Below, in pieces: positions 22,649 through 31,611 of a DNA stretch of 64,000 nt. Both the position numbers and the translations under genes were made by a program. Origin of the DNA: a virus. The stretch covers positions 33,657 to 97,656 of IMG/VR virus record IMGVR_UViG_3300020385_000008, one strand, 5' to 3'. Below the pieces are notes generated by a model that saw only the letters and a list, made by a program, of their open reading frames with translations, made no database searches and was not told where the DNA came from. Position 1 is the stretch's first letter. The number at the start of each line of letters is the position of its first letter.

Positions 22649-23229
22649 TAAAACCTTGGAGAATCAACATAATCAGGTGACAAAACTTTACCATTTTTGC
22701 CTAATATTTGCATATATGTAAATGCAAATGTAGCATTGGCGGTAAAGTAATTAACATCAGTATCTGTGGCAGTAAAGTCCATAGAAGATAATGAGGTTGG
22801 AAATATGTCCCAAAATTTAATTTGGGCAATTACATTGTAATTGCTATTGAGTATTTGGAGTGATGCATCACTATACTGCAACTCCATATCCCTACCCCCA
22901 TCTCTACCGGTAGTGATGTCTAAAAACTGCTCACAAGATTCTGGGAAACCTAAACCAGTAATCCAATTATGTATTAAAGTGTAATTTATCATATCCTCAT
23001 CAATGAGGAACTGTATAGGTAACTCACCATACTCAACTCTATCTCCTGGTTGAGCTAATGCCTTTAAGTAATTTGATTGATTCGCAATACCTAAGCTAAT
23101 TTGAGGCAATGCAGCAGTATTCGCAAAGAAACTTACTTTGGGAAACCTAGCAATAGAAAAATCAAATCCAAGAGGACTCATGTAATTTCTATTCTCTAGC
23201 TGCTTATAATAAATGTCAGACACAGGCAA
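22648..23229 (-). CDS. 3: Tail tube-fold protein, probably gp3 tail completion protein
   Basis: The 193-residue protein shows the tail-tube-like pattern seen in gp19: an N-terminal strand region and IKFWDIFPTSLSSMDF followed by NYFTANATFAFTYMQIL. Cyanophage genomes carry gp3, the tail completion and sheath stabiliser protein, between gp23 and uvsY, which is this position. I therefore name it gp3 with moderate confidence. An alternative is another tube-fold baseplate protein such as a gp54-like protein. It overlaps uvsY by one base. Confidence 0.65.
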   Translation of the reverse strand: MPVSDIYYKQLENRNYMSPLGFDFSIARFPKVSFFANTAALPQISLGIANQSNYLKALAQPGDRVEYGELPIQFLIDEDMINYTLIHNWITGLGFPESCEQFLDITTGRDGGRDMELQYSDASLQILNSNYNVIAQIKFWDIFPTSLSSMDFTATDTDVNYFTANATFAFTYMQILGKNGKVLSPDYVDSPRF

Positions 23230-23263
23230 ATGATATAATAGACCGTGTACTATTTAGAGGCAT

Positions 23264-23292
23264 AAAAAAGGAGCCCCTTTCGGAGCCCCCTT
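23264..23292 (-). terminator. Rho-independent terminator after gp23
   Basis: A long stem with some G-T pairs (GGGGGCTCC with GGGGCTCC) and a GAAA tetraloop precedes six T residues on the minus strand. It sits after the capsid gene, the most highly expressed late gene. Confidence 0.8.
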
Positions 23293-23325
23293 ATTACTGT
23301 GAAGATTAACTCGTCGGAGTTCAAA

Positions 23326-24747
23326 TCACATTAGGTTCTTGACCTGTACACGGCGGTAGTAGACGTTCGTGTTAACAGCGAGACGACCTAGACCTTGATC
23401 AAGTCCTTCTGCGAAGGGGTTAGCGACCATGCCGTAGCGGGTCTTAAAGCCGATACGAGGCTGGAAGCTGTCCTGACCAACTGCACGAACCATCTGGAGA
23501 GGCACGTAAGGGCAGTAGAAGAGTCCTGCGTCATAAGGTGAACTACCTTTGTAGCCCATAACGTAGTACTGCTGTGAGGAAACGTTAGCAGCATAAGGAT
23601 CGATATAGACCTTGTACTTACCTTGTAGAACACCAGCGAATAGGTTGCCTGTGTCGTCAACGTTAAGGTTGGCGTTAAGAGCAGGGGTGTAATCAAGTAC
23701 ACCAGCCATTGTTAGAGCGGAAGCAACGTCTGCAGAACAGATGATGATATTGCCCTTCCCACGACGTGTCTGCTCGGCGATTGCGTTAGCGTCTCTTTCG
23801 ATTTGGAAGATAAGTCCTTTGAACTTCTCAACAGACCAACGACCGTTGGAGTCAACGTCAAGGTCAAATACGCCAGCTTGAGCAACGTTAGCTTGAGCAC
23901 CAGGAACAGCAGTTTTGTATACTGTACGGATGACTTCTCTGTTGATTTCAGCCAAGATCTCTGAAGAGAGGATATTAGCTAGTTCAGCTTCAGCATTTAG
24001 ACCGTGGATAGCCTTAAGGTCTTGTGCTAGCTCCATGCTGTACTGAGCCTTGAGTGCGCGACTCTTAGCAGTAACAGTTAGCTTCTCGATTGAGAAACCC
24101 ATTTCGCGGAAAGCAGGACCACCATCGGTTCCAAGTGCTTCAGCTTCGTTTGTAGCCATGCCCTGACCCACGTTGTAACCGACTTGATCGCCGGGTAGGG
24201 GGTTAAGGATTGCTGGGTTAGATCCACTCTGTGAAGTGGTTCCTAGACCAACAGCAGGACCTTCATCGCCTGCGTTGTACTTACCCTGGAGGTTAGAAGG
24301 CTGACCAGAGTAGGCAGAGTTTGCTTCATCGTAGAAGGCTTCAGGACCAGCTTGACCTTCGTAGCGTGAACGCATTGCGAAGATTAGACCTGTAGGACCG
24401 TTCATTGGCTGAACGCCGCAGATGTCATATGCCATTAGGTTAGGCATTGAACGACGGATTAGGCTGACTAGTACTGGATCGAAACCAGCAACAGCGCCAC
24501 TAGCGTTTGCGTTACCAGAGAAACCTGCAGTATCTGCACCAGCGCCAGGAGGCGCGAGTGGGTTATTTGACTGGGTTGTGATTGGATTTTCGGAGAGGAA
24601 GCTACGCTCTTCTTGAAGGGCGATTGCTTGGTTCTCTAGGAGTTGTGCGGTTACTGCACGCTTGTGAGCGTCCTGAATACCTTCTCCGTGCTCTAGAACA
24701 GGAGCCCACTTCTCCATGAGCTGTTCTGCGTTAGCATTGTTATACAT
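23326..24747 (-). CDS. 23: Major capsid protein gp23
   Basis: The 473-residue protein is a clear gp23. Typical blocks are LVSLIRRSMPNLMAYDICGV, QPMNGPTGLIFAMRSRY, AEALGTDGGPAFREMGFSIE, and near the end FQPRIGFKTRYGMVANPF. The N-terminal ~65 residues are removed by gp21 in T4-like phages. The protein forms the HK97-fold hexamers of the head. It is followed by a strong terminator and preceded by scaffold gp22. No separate late promoter was found, so it is probably read from the gp22 promoter. Confidence 0.98.
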   Translation of the reverse strand: MYNNANAEQLMEKWAPVLEHGEGIQDAHKRAVTAQLLENQAIALQEERSFLSENPITTQSNNPLAPPGAGADTAGFSGNANASGAVAGFDPVLVSLIRRSMPNLMAYDICGVQPMNGPTGLIFAMRSRYEGQAGPEAFYDEANSAYSGQPSNLQGKYNAGDEGPAVGLGTTSQSGSNPAILNPLPGDQVGYNVGQGMATNEAEALGTDGGPAFREMGFSIEKLTVTAKSRALKAQYSMELAQDLKAIHGLNAEAELANILSSEILAEINREVIRTVYKTAVPGAQANVAQAGVFDLDVDSNGRWSVEKFKGLIFQIERDANAIAEQTRRGKGNIIICSADVASALTMAGVLDYTPALNANLNVDDTGNLFAGVLQGKYKVYIDPYAANVSSQQYYVMGYKGSSPYDAGLFYCPYVPLQMVRAVGQDSFQPRIGFKTRYGMVANPFAEGLDQGLGRLAVNTNVYYRRVQVKNLM

Positions 24748-24803
24748 TAGTTAAAACCTTTATTTGGTAAAGAATTGTTAGTTTGATCTTAATAATTTAA
24801 AAA

Positions 24804-25943
24804 TCACTTAGAAAATCTGTCGAGCTGTTCTACTAGTGAAGCCATTTGAGCGGATAACTCAGGTGCTGCTTCATAAGTACCAACTGATTCAGTTAGATCC
24901 TCGACGCTGTTTCTTGCGGTCACACTAGCAGTGCTCAAAGAGAAATAGCTCTCTTTTAGTGACTCTAGTTTTTCGCGATAACCTGTTTCACTATCAAACT
25001 CAACGTTCTCAGCCAAAGCTGCGAGCTTATCTTTTTGGGTCTCAGCGAGACCTTCAGATACATCGGCGAGAATGGTCTCAGAAACAGCACCACTTAGGCG
25101 GCTGTTAAGAGCTACATTACGCTCAATCTGCTCATTGAGGTTTGATTCCATTTCATCAAGTCTTTCAACCATGGACTCAACAACATCGAAACGCTCTTCA
25201 GGTACAGAGACATAATGCTCTGAGAAGAGTGAATGCATTCCCTGGAGGAAGCTTTCAGTCATTTCGGTGCGTAGACCATGTTCGACGGCAATGGCATTTT
25301 CAGCCATCCACTCGTCAGCTACGTACTCTAGGTAAGCGTCTACACGCTCACTTAGGCTGGTGCGAATAGTAGCTAGCTCTTCAGTTAGCTTCTCTTCATA
25401 TGCATCCTGTAGATCTTCTTTGACAATAGCAACCTTGTTACGGATGGCAGCTTCAAAGATGACGCGAGCTTTGCTCTGGAACTCTTCAGAGAGTTCTTCG
25501 CCACTTAGAAGTGCATTAACGTCTTCTTCAATATCTAGTTCAGCCATAGCGATATCACTAGAAGTGATTTCTTCTACAACTTCACCTTCAGTCTCGATCT
25601 CTTCCTTGCGGGTTTGACCGGGAACTACAGAAGCGGGTACTTTTTCGGCTTGTGAACCGGCGGGGTGAGCATCAGTAGTACCACCAGAATTGCTTCCGGG
25701 AACTACGTCAGCGTCTACCTTTTCCATACCTTGAGCTGGTTTAGCGCCTTTATTTACCACATCCCTAACTTGCTTAAGGGGTAAAGAGGCATCTCTGAGC
25801 TTGGCAGGACCATCTGGCTCATTAGTATAGTTCTCGGGGGTTGGACCACCGAGATCTTCGATTGTTTGTCCGGGAACTACGCTGGTCGGAACCTTTTCCA
25901 TTGGTTCAGCAGCCTTAGCACCTTTCGTTACTACGTTTTCCAT
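24804..25943 (-). CDS. 22: Prohead core scaffold protein gp22
   Basis: The 379-residue, highly acidic and helical protein is the internal scaffold that is digested by gp21 during head maturation. Long Glu/Ala/Leu coiled-coil stretches fill residues 120-379. The N-terminal 110 residues are different: they carry a repeated motif of the type TKGAKxAxxMEKVxxxVVPG at about 4-27 and 62-85, with a shorter copy at 99-111. T4 gp22 has 269 residues, so the N-terminal repeat region is extra. Late elements lie at 26004 and 26087. Confidence 0.88.
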   Translation of the reverse strand: MENVVTKGAKAAEPMEKVPTSVVPGQTIEDLGGPTPENYTNEPDGPAKLRDASLPLKQVRDVVNKGAKPAQGMEKVDADVVPGSNSGGTTDAHPAGSQAEKVPASVVPGQTRKEEIETEGEVVEEITSSDIAMAELDIEEDVNALLSGEELSEEFQSKARVIFEAAIRNKVAIVKEDLQDAYEEKLTEELATIRTSLSERVDAYLEYVADEWMAENAIAVEHGLRTEMTESFLQGMHSLFSEHYVSVPEERFDVVESMVERLDEMESNLNEQIERNVALNSRLSGAVSETILADVSEGLAETQKDKLAALAENVEFDSETGYREKLESLKESYFSLSTASVTARNSVEDLTESVGTYEAAPELSAQMASLVEQLDRFSK

Positions 25944-26003
25944 GTCTTGTAAAAATTAGTTGCTACCGACGAGTAAATTGATTTAACAGTATAAATCTAT
26001 AGT

Positions 26004-26011
26004 TATTTATA
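26004..26011 (-). promoter_or_regulatory. Late promoter for gp22-gp23
   Basis: Exact TATAAATA on the minus strand, about 60 bases upstream of gp22, in the gap after gp21. It probably drives both scaffold and major capsid genes. Confidence 0.65.
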
Positions 26012-26015
26012 AGAT

Positions 26016-26666
26016 TTATAGACTGAAGAAAAAATCAGTGAAAAGATTTAATTTCTTTTCCTGTAATTCTCTTGATGTCACTAGTTTATTTATAGTAGAC
26101 CTAGCGTCCTCTACTTGCTGCTCTTTTAGGATTCCTCCACACATAACCCACTCTTTTCCTTCCATAATTCCCTGGACAAAAGCATCAGGGGCACTAGGAT
26201 CAGCTACAATATCAGCAGCAGTGGAGAGCATAAAGTCTTCTCCAACTAACTTGTAACCTTCTTTAGTCTCGGTTAATGAACCAATACCACGAGAAGAAAC
26301 ACCTAAGGTTACACCTTCACCGACCAAGCTTTTGGCAATCTTGCCCATAGGGGTTTCAAGTAGCTTTGCTTTACCGATAAAGTTATTTCCTTCTTGAGTA
26401 AGTGAAATAATTTTATGTGAAACACGGTCTAGGTTTACAGTAGGTCCGTCAGGATGACCCAGTTCTCCTAGAGCACGACCATTATTTACATACTGTTCGT
26501 TATAGCGACCAACTTCACGTGCTAAAGTATCGGTCTTATAGACACGACCATTGCGGTTCTTTTGGTTGCCTTGAAGGAAAATACCCTCGATGAACATAGA
26601 TTTTTTACCGTTAATTTCCTCAACGATAAACTCAACTGAGTTAATTTCTTCTGTAATTAGTTTCAT
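26016..26666 (-). CDS. 21: Prohead core protease gp21
   Basis: The 216-residue serine protease matches T4 gp21 (212 residues). It has the family blocks FLQGNQKNRNGRVYKTDTL, YVNNGRALGELGHPDGPTVNL with its catalytic His, and a later VTLGVSSRGIGSL with the catalytic Ser. It cleaves capsid, scaffold and core proteins after assembly of the prohead. It is between the small core protein and gp22. An extra TATAAATA at 26087-26094 lies within its 3' end. Confidence 0.95.
   Translation of the reverse strand: MKLITEEINSVEFIVEEINGKKSMFIEGIFLQGNQKNRNGRVYKTDTLAREVGRYNEQYVNNGRALGELGHPDGPTVNLDRVSHKIISLTQEGNNFIGKAKLLETPMGKIAKSLVGEGVTLGVSSRGIGSLTETKEGYKLVGEDFMLSTAADIVADPSAPDAFVQGIMEGKEWVMCGGILKEQQVEDARSTINKLVTSRELQEKKLNLFTDFFFSL
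26087..26094 (-). promoter_or_regulatory. Possible second late promoter for gp22
   Basis: Exact TATAAATA on the minus strand within the last codons of gp21, about 145 bases above gp22. It may act in tandem with the element at 26004 or be a chance match. Confidence 0.4.
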
Positions 26667-26708
26667 CTTAGTAGTGCTTTCTCTAGTTATGTGTAATTGC
26701 TGACAAGA

Positions 26709-26879
26709 TCAGCCTTGATCTTCACCTCCCTCTTCACCTTGAAATAGGTTAGAGGCAGCGACTTGACGGAAATCATCAATTCTTTCACTACTTTTTGCGA
26801 AAAGAATATCTTTGATTTCTTGGGTTACTTCAGAAGGCGAAGAGCCTGATGCAATAGCATCAATAATGTTTGAGGACAT
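26709..26879 (-). CDS. Small prohead core protein (gp67/gp68-like)
   Basis: The 56-residue product (MSSNIIDAIASGSSPSEVT and on) is a short helical protein ending in an acidic tail (GEEGGEDQG). Its position between portal gp20 and protease gp21 is where T4 encodes the core proteins gp67 and gp68. In that group such proteins shape the prohead core and are cut by gp21. I assign the role by position and size, because similarity is too short to be sure. I take the ATG at 26877-26879; a TTG five codons upstream is less likely. Confidence 0.65.
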   Translation of the reverse strand: MSSNIIDAIASGSSPSEVTQEIKDILFAKSSERIDDFRQVAASNLFQGEEGGEDQG

Positions 26880-26914
26880 AATAAAAAAAACCAAGTTAAA
26901 GTTATTTAGTAAGA

Positions 26915-28633
26915 TTAAAATTCACCTTCACCTGATTTAGGTTTTAGAATTACGTTTGGATCTGTAGGTACAATACCAGCGGCACCATCAATTGCAGTTT
27001 GATCCATAGTAGCTGCTCCTTCATCAGCCATAGGTTCTCCGCTAGCAGCAGGTAGTGGCTCACCTGTGATTGGATCTAGAGTTGATGGATCTGGGATAGT
27101 ACCATCAGCAATCTCTTTTTCAATGAGTTTATCTTGCTCTTGCATCTCACCATCAGTCTGGCGAAGAATTTTATTGCGGACAAATTCTTGTGAATAATAC
27201 TTACCAATATAAGGTTCTGCTTGAGCTAATAGATTTAGACGCTCTTGGAAGAGTTCTGTTTCTTTTAGTTCAGCAAAGTGATTGTCATATAGGAAATCAT
27301 ACTGAATATTATCCTTGATACCTTCCCAATCATCTGGGGTAATAACATTTTTTAGGATAAGTTGAGTTTTTAGTATATCACTGAATAAACCAGCAAAACG
27401 CTTGCGAAGGCGAGCAACGAACTTGGAAAATTTTACCTCGTCTCGTAAAATCTCACTAGAACGTCCCATATTGAAACCTTCATTACCGCCTGGTTGGCGT
27501 GAAGCAGGAACTCCAAGAGCTGCGTATAATTTGTTACGGAAATACTCTAGGTCAGTGATCTCACCTAGGTTTTGACCCCCAGGTAGAGTTGAAATTTCTG
27601 TTCCACGACCACCTTCACGGCGAGGGAGCCAGAAATCTTCCAACATTGACATCACTTTCTTATCATTCTTCATCTCACCAGTCTGTGCGTTATAAGTTAG
27701 TTTATTCCTATAACGACTCATTACTTGCTGTAGATATTGTTCTGCCTTTACTTTCGGCAAGTTACCTACATCAATATAAAAAATACGACGTTCTGGTGCG
27801 CGAGATAAACGATAGATTACAATCGCATCCTCAATCATTTTTAGCTGATTTACTGCTTTAATTGCTTTATGTAACCAAGATAGAACTGTTTGATCATTTC
27901 TATTGACCAGACCCGAATTGCAGTAAGCAATAGAATCTTTAGCAATTTTTATGGATGAGGTTGAACCACTCCCATAACCTGTTATGGTATTAGCTCCAGG
28001 TGTATAAACATAATACTCATCAATATCTTGACTGAAAATATTATTACGCCCTAATGGATTTCGACCACCAATATTATTTTTGGTTAGGACTTGGGAAGCC
28101 AACTCGTTAGTTGCTGCTTTATCACTAAGTTTGCGAACAAACTTGATCTTCATAGGATCAACATAACGCAAATCCATAATCCCATCTTGTGGCTTCTCAA
28201 AGTCAATAACCTTGAGAAAATGCATTCTCCCATCAATGTACCAATTACGAAAAATTTCGTGGGATCGCTTATCAAAGTCCAATAGTTCTTTGATGTACTT
28301 AAACTCCTCACGTATAATATTTTTTACTTTATCGCTAGCATTGACATTGCTCAATTCAACCTGAACAGGTGATTCATATAGATCACTGACGATTGCTTCA
28401 TTAACAATGTCTTCAATAGCACTATCCACTTCTGGATATAATGCCATCTCTCTATAGCGGCGAATTAATTCATATTCTGTCCTATAGACACCCTCAATAT
28501 CAACATATGATCCCCCAAAACCACCGGAAGCAAAATATTCAACCCCATCAGAGTTGTTATCTGGAACGGGGCTGATAGATCCAGGACGTTGGACATCAGT
28601 ATCTTCAATTGAAAAACCAAATAGCTTTCCCAT
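26915..28633 (-). CDS. 20: Portal vertex protein gp20
   Basis: The 572-residue protein matches T4 gp20 (524 residues), the dodecameric ring through which DNA enters. Signature parts are YRTEYELIRRYREMALYPE, DSAIEDIVNEAIV, YRLSRAPERRIFYIDVGNLP, and the PRREGGRGTEISTLPGGQNL loop. The C-terminal 60 residues are acidic and Pro-rich. The ATG follows a T-rich leader with no clear Shine-Dalgarno. Confidence 0.97.
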   Translation of the reverse strand: MGKLFGFSIEDTDVQRPGSISPVPDNNSDGVEYFASGGFGGSYVDIEGVYRTEYELIRRYREMALYPEVDSAIEDIVNEAIVSDLYESPVQVELSNVNASDKVKNIIREEFKYIKELLDFDKRSHEIFRNWYIDGRMHFLKVIDFEKPQDGIMDLRYVDPMKIKFVRKLSDKAATNELASQVLTKNNIGGRNPLGRNNIFSQDIDEYYVYTPGANTITGYGSGSTSSIKIAKDSIAYCNSGLVNRNDQTVLSWLHKAIKAVNQLKMIEDAIVIYRLSRAPERRIFYIDVGNLPKVKAEQYLQQVMSRYRNKLTYNAQTGEMKNDKKVMSMLEDFWLPRREGGRGTEISTLPGGQNLGEITDLEYFRNKLYAALGVPASRQPGGNEGFNMGRSSEILRDEVKFSKFVARLRKRFAGLFSDILKTQLILKNVITPDDWEGIKDNIQYDFLYDNHFAELKETELFQERLNLLAQAEPYIGKYYSQEFVRNKILRQTDGEMQEQDKLIEKEIADGTIPDPSTLDPITGEPLPAASGEPMADEGAATMDQTAIDGAAGIVPTDPNVILKPKSGEGEF

Positions 28634-28681
28634 AATAATAAAAATTGGGTGTATACCGTCTTACACTTATATTTAGCGCAT

Positions 28682-28710
28682 AAAAAAAGGACCCCTTTCG
28701 GGATCCCGTT
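28682..28710 (-). terminator. Rho-independent terminator after gp19
   Basis: GGGATCCC pairs with GGGGTCCT around a GAAA tetraloop, followed by seven T residues on the minus strand. It limits read-through from the abundant sheath/tube transcript into gp20. Confidence 0.8.
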
Positions 28711-28727
28711 TGATAATTGTGAGTGAA

Positions 28728-29324
28728 TCAGAAGATGTCCTGACCACCTGCGTTGGGTCCAATGCCCTTAATGGCTTCCCACCACTGAACTTGCATCTCT
28801 ACGGTGAACTCTTGAATGGTATCAATAGTATCGTAGTTAAGTTCGATGGTTGAGATGTTTGTTGGGAACACATCGTGGAAGCGATAGGTGCGTAGAGTAG
28901 AACCGTCGCGGTCTAGCTGATAGACATAAGCATCAGATTGATACTCTGCGGGATCCTGTGTACCTGTAGCGTCTTCCATGCGATTCATCGTGTTCATCCA
29001 GTTCTCCATTGCGGAGCGGATTGCGAAGTCGGTGTCATTTAGGACGGTGATTGTCCAGGTGTCGAAGGTTCTGTCGCCAGCAATCTTCAATGTACGACCA
29101 CGGAAGGGGACATCAATAGGGGTGATGTTTGAAGCGGGAAGTGCCGCTGCCTTAACTAGGAAGCGTGACTTCTGTAGTGTATCTGTATCGGTAGGTGCCG
29201 AGAGTGGGAATTGTAGAACAACTTCAAATAGATTGGGGCGAGCACCGCCACCAGTCATTTTTGCTTTAAAGTCGCTGATAGTCCTCAATACTGGGGATTC
29301 TACCTGAACTCTTGTACTTGCCAT
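28728..29324 (-). CDS. 19: Tail tube protein gp19
   Basis: The 198-residue protein matches the T4-type tube (T4 gp19 has 163 residues). Typical parts are ISDFKAKMTGGGARPNLFEV, FLVKAAALPASNITPIDVPF, GRTLKIAGDRTFDTWTITV, and the C-terminal FHDVFPTNISTIELNYDT. It polymerises into the inner tube of the contractile tail. It follows the sheath gene by 32 bases and ends in a terminator. Confidence 0.95.
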   Translation of the reverse strand: MASTRVQVESPVLRTISDFKAKMTGGGARPNLFEVVLQFPLSAPTDTDTLQKSRFLVKAAALPASNITPIDVPFRGRTLKIAGDRTFDTWTITVLNDTDFAIRSAMENWMNTMNRMEDATGTQDPAEYQSDAYVYQLDRDGSTLRTYRFHDVFPTNISTIELNYDTIDTIQEFTVEMQVQWWEAIKGIGPNAGGQDIF

Positions 29325-29356
29325 TTGGGATTCTCCTTTTAGTTAGGTAGTAATAA

Positions 29357-31537
29357 TTAAACAGTGCCAACAATTTCTTCAAAACTAACACCCGTGCGAG
29401 TAGCAACGAAGGTTAGACCGATGAAGTTAATTGAACGTGTAGGCTTGACAAAGATGTCAGCAACAAACTCATTACGATCTACAACCGCAGGAGTGTTGTT
29501 TGTTTCATCACAAACCACTAGGAAGTCTGTAATTCCACGCTTCGACTTAATATCGCGAAGGAATGGCTCAACCGTATTAACGAAGTTGGTACGTGTGACC
29601 TCATCGTTGAATTCAAATAGCTGGTTGTTAGCAGCAGCAGAGATAGCATCTTCAATGTAGATGAACAAACGGCGAACGTTGATTCTATCAAATGAGGAGC
29701 TATTTGCTAGTCCAGTCTTATCACCGAATAGGGTGATACCACCAACATCATTGGAGAAAATTACTGGGTTAATGCGAGCAGAGTATAATCTGTCACGTTG
29801 AATTTGGGTTGGGTTGTATGCTAAGCGGGTTCCATTGAGGATAGCGCCACGAGTTGTACCAGCAGGAGAGAACCAAGGGAACGCAATCTGGTCAGTACGA
29901 GCACAGCATCCAGCGATGTCTCCATTAAGAGGAACATAACGGAACTTGTCTGCGAAACGATCATACATGTACTTGTATCCAGTGTCGAATACAACGAATG
30001 ATGATGAAGCAACTGTACTATAGAAACTGATTATATTACTAGTAATAATTTCAGAATCAATACTCACTTGAGCTCCAGCGGAGCTATCTGTAATTTGAGA
30101 AGAGCGATATGGGCTAATGAAAGCCATTGCATCTTTGCGTTGCTCGGCGATAGAAACAAGCTTATTTGCTAGTGACTGTGCTTCGGCTTCGCCATATGCG
30201 GCTGAACCCATTAGTAGGAAGTCAACATTGGTTTCGTCATTAGACTCAAAGTTGTCATATCCTACCGCAATGTCACCAACACTAACTTGTAGTGCTCCAA
30301 CTTGCTCAATATCAATTCCCCCATCGTAGTTTTTGCCGTTCTCTAGGATTAGTTGTAGATTTCCACAGCTAAGGAACTTGGTGTTACGAACTTGGCTATC
30401 CCAAGCACCACCAACATCAGGGATGAATGTACCATCAACGAAAGCAGTAGGTACAGTTTGTGCAGGTTGAGATCCGCCGAAGATATAACGGGATGTGTTT
30501 ACTAGGAACTTTCTCCAATAAGAAGGAGTGCCTACAGAGAATTCTGCGTCTCTACCTTTAGAAATACCGATGCTCTTCTCTAGAATAGTTCCCGCGTTTC
30601 CAGTTACTTCTCCAGTAGCATCAAAGATGACAATATGCATCTCATCGAAACGAGAGTTGCGACTACGTGCATACTCTGTTGTGGTGGGACGATTTGTTAG
30701 TGTGTTCCAGGGAAGTTCTACTCTTCCACTCTGCAATGAGACGGTCTGATCATCAAACCAATCTCTTGGAATGATTGTGTTACTAAGAGTAGTAACAACA
30801 CCTACTTGATCGCGGATAGTAAAATCGCTACCAACATAAGACCAAGTACCACCTTGCTGATACTCAACTTCTATCTCTGATCCACCTGTCGGAGTAAATG
30901 ATAGAATTTTTACTTCTAAGCTGTAGTCGGTGGCTGTTGAGGTTATGCCAGTGATAATACCCTTAAGCTCACCATCAACCAAGCTAGTTGTTCCTGCGCC
31001 TGCAGCAACTTTACTAATTTGTTGAGTAACTCCTTGACCTTGAAGTAGTGTGGCTCCATTGAGAGTAGAAATTCCAGTAAAAGTCTGATCTGCTCTACCA
31101 TCAATAAAAGCAACTTTTACACCGTTAGCCCAAGAACCTGGGTTTCTAGCAACGACGGTGTATCCAGGTATCGTATTTTCATCATATCCAAGAGCCTCAT
31201 AATCTTCTAGACTCTTAATTTTAATATCAGTTGTAGCTACACCTGCGTAGCTATTTTCAATTTTTGCGTTGTCAGAACGCACAACCTGCATAATACCACC
31301 ATATGAAAGGTATGACGCAATTGTTAGCCAACCTTCATACTGCCTATCAGTAGAAGATGGTTGACCGAAAACATCAAGTAGTTCATTTTCGCTGGCAATT
31401 AATACAGGCTCATCAACAGGTCCCCTGGCGAAGGGGGCAACAATTGCGCCGGTTTTATCAGATGAAGTTTGTACTTGACCTAGAGTTAGGTCAACTTCTC
31501 TGACTAAAACACCGGGCGATGCTAAGTTTACAGGCAT
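29357..31537 (-). CDS. 18: Tail sheath protein gp18
   Basis: The 726-residue sheath subunit resembles T4 gp18 (659 residues). Conserved blocks include LASPGVLVREVDLT at the start, RGPVDEPVLIASENELLDVFG, TGANSWANGVKV-like NPGSWANGVKVAF, and in the C-terminal domain FPWFSPAGTTRGAILN, with RLFIYIEDAI and FVADIFVKPTRSINFI. It contracts to drive the tube through the host envelope. A late TATAAATA element lies 40 bases upstream at 31578. Confidence 0.97.
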   Translation of the reverse strand: MPVNLASPGVLVREVDLTLGQVQTSSDKTGAIVAPFARGPVDEPVLIASENELLDVFGQPSSTDRQYEGWLTIASYLSYGGIMQVVRSDNAKIENSYAGVATTDIKIKSLEDYEALGYDENTIPGYTVVARNPGSWANGVKVAFIDGRADQTFTGISTLNGATLLQGQGVTQQISKVAAGAGTTSLVDGELKGIITGITSTATDYSLEVKILSFTPTGGSEIEVEYQQGGTWSYVGSDFTIRDQVGVVTTLSNTIIPRDWFDDQTVSLQSGRVELPWNTLTNRPTTTEYARSRNSRFDEMHIVIFDATGEVTGNAGTILEKSIGISKGRDAEFSVGTPSYWRKFLVNTSRYIFGGSQPAQTVPTAFVDGTFIPDVGGAWDSQVRNTKFLSCGNLQLILENGKNYDGGIDIEQVGALQVSVGDIAVGYDNFESNDETNVDFLLMGSAAYGEAEAQSLANKLVSIAEQRKDAMAFISPYRSSQITDSSAGAQVSIDSEIITSNIISFYSTVASSSFVVFDTGYKYMYDRFADKFRYVPLNGDIAGCCARTDQIAFPWFSPAGTTRGAILNGTRLAYNPTQIQRDRLYSARINPVIFSNDVGGITLFGDKTGLANSSSFDRINVRRLFIYIEDAISAAANNQLFEFNDEVTRTNFVNTVEPFLRDIKSKRGITDFLVVCDETNNTPAVVDRNEFVADIFVKPTRSINFIGLTFVATRTGVSFEEIVGTV

Positions 31538-31577
31538 CTTTGGGGTCTCCCTATGAAAGTCCGAAATAATCTAAAAA

Positions 31578-31585
31578 TATTTATA
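31578..31585 (-). promoter_or_regulatory. Late promoter for gp18-gp19
   Basis: Exact TATAAATA on the minus strand about 40 bases above the sheath start, in the gap after gp17. Confidence 0.7.
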
Positions 31586-31611
31586 AAAAAACACATTTAG
31601 ACCCCCCTTTT

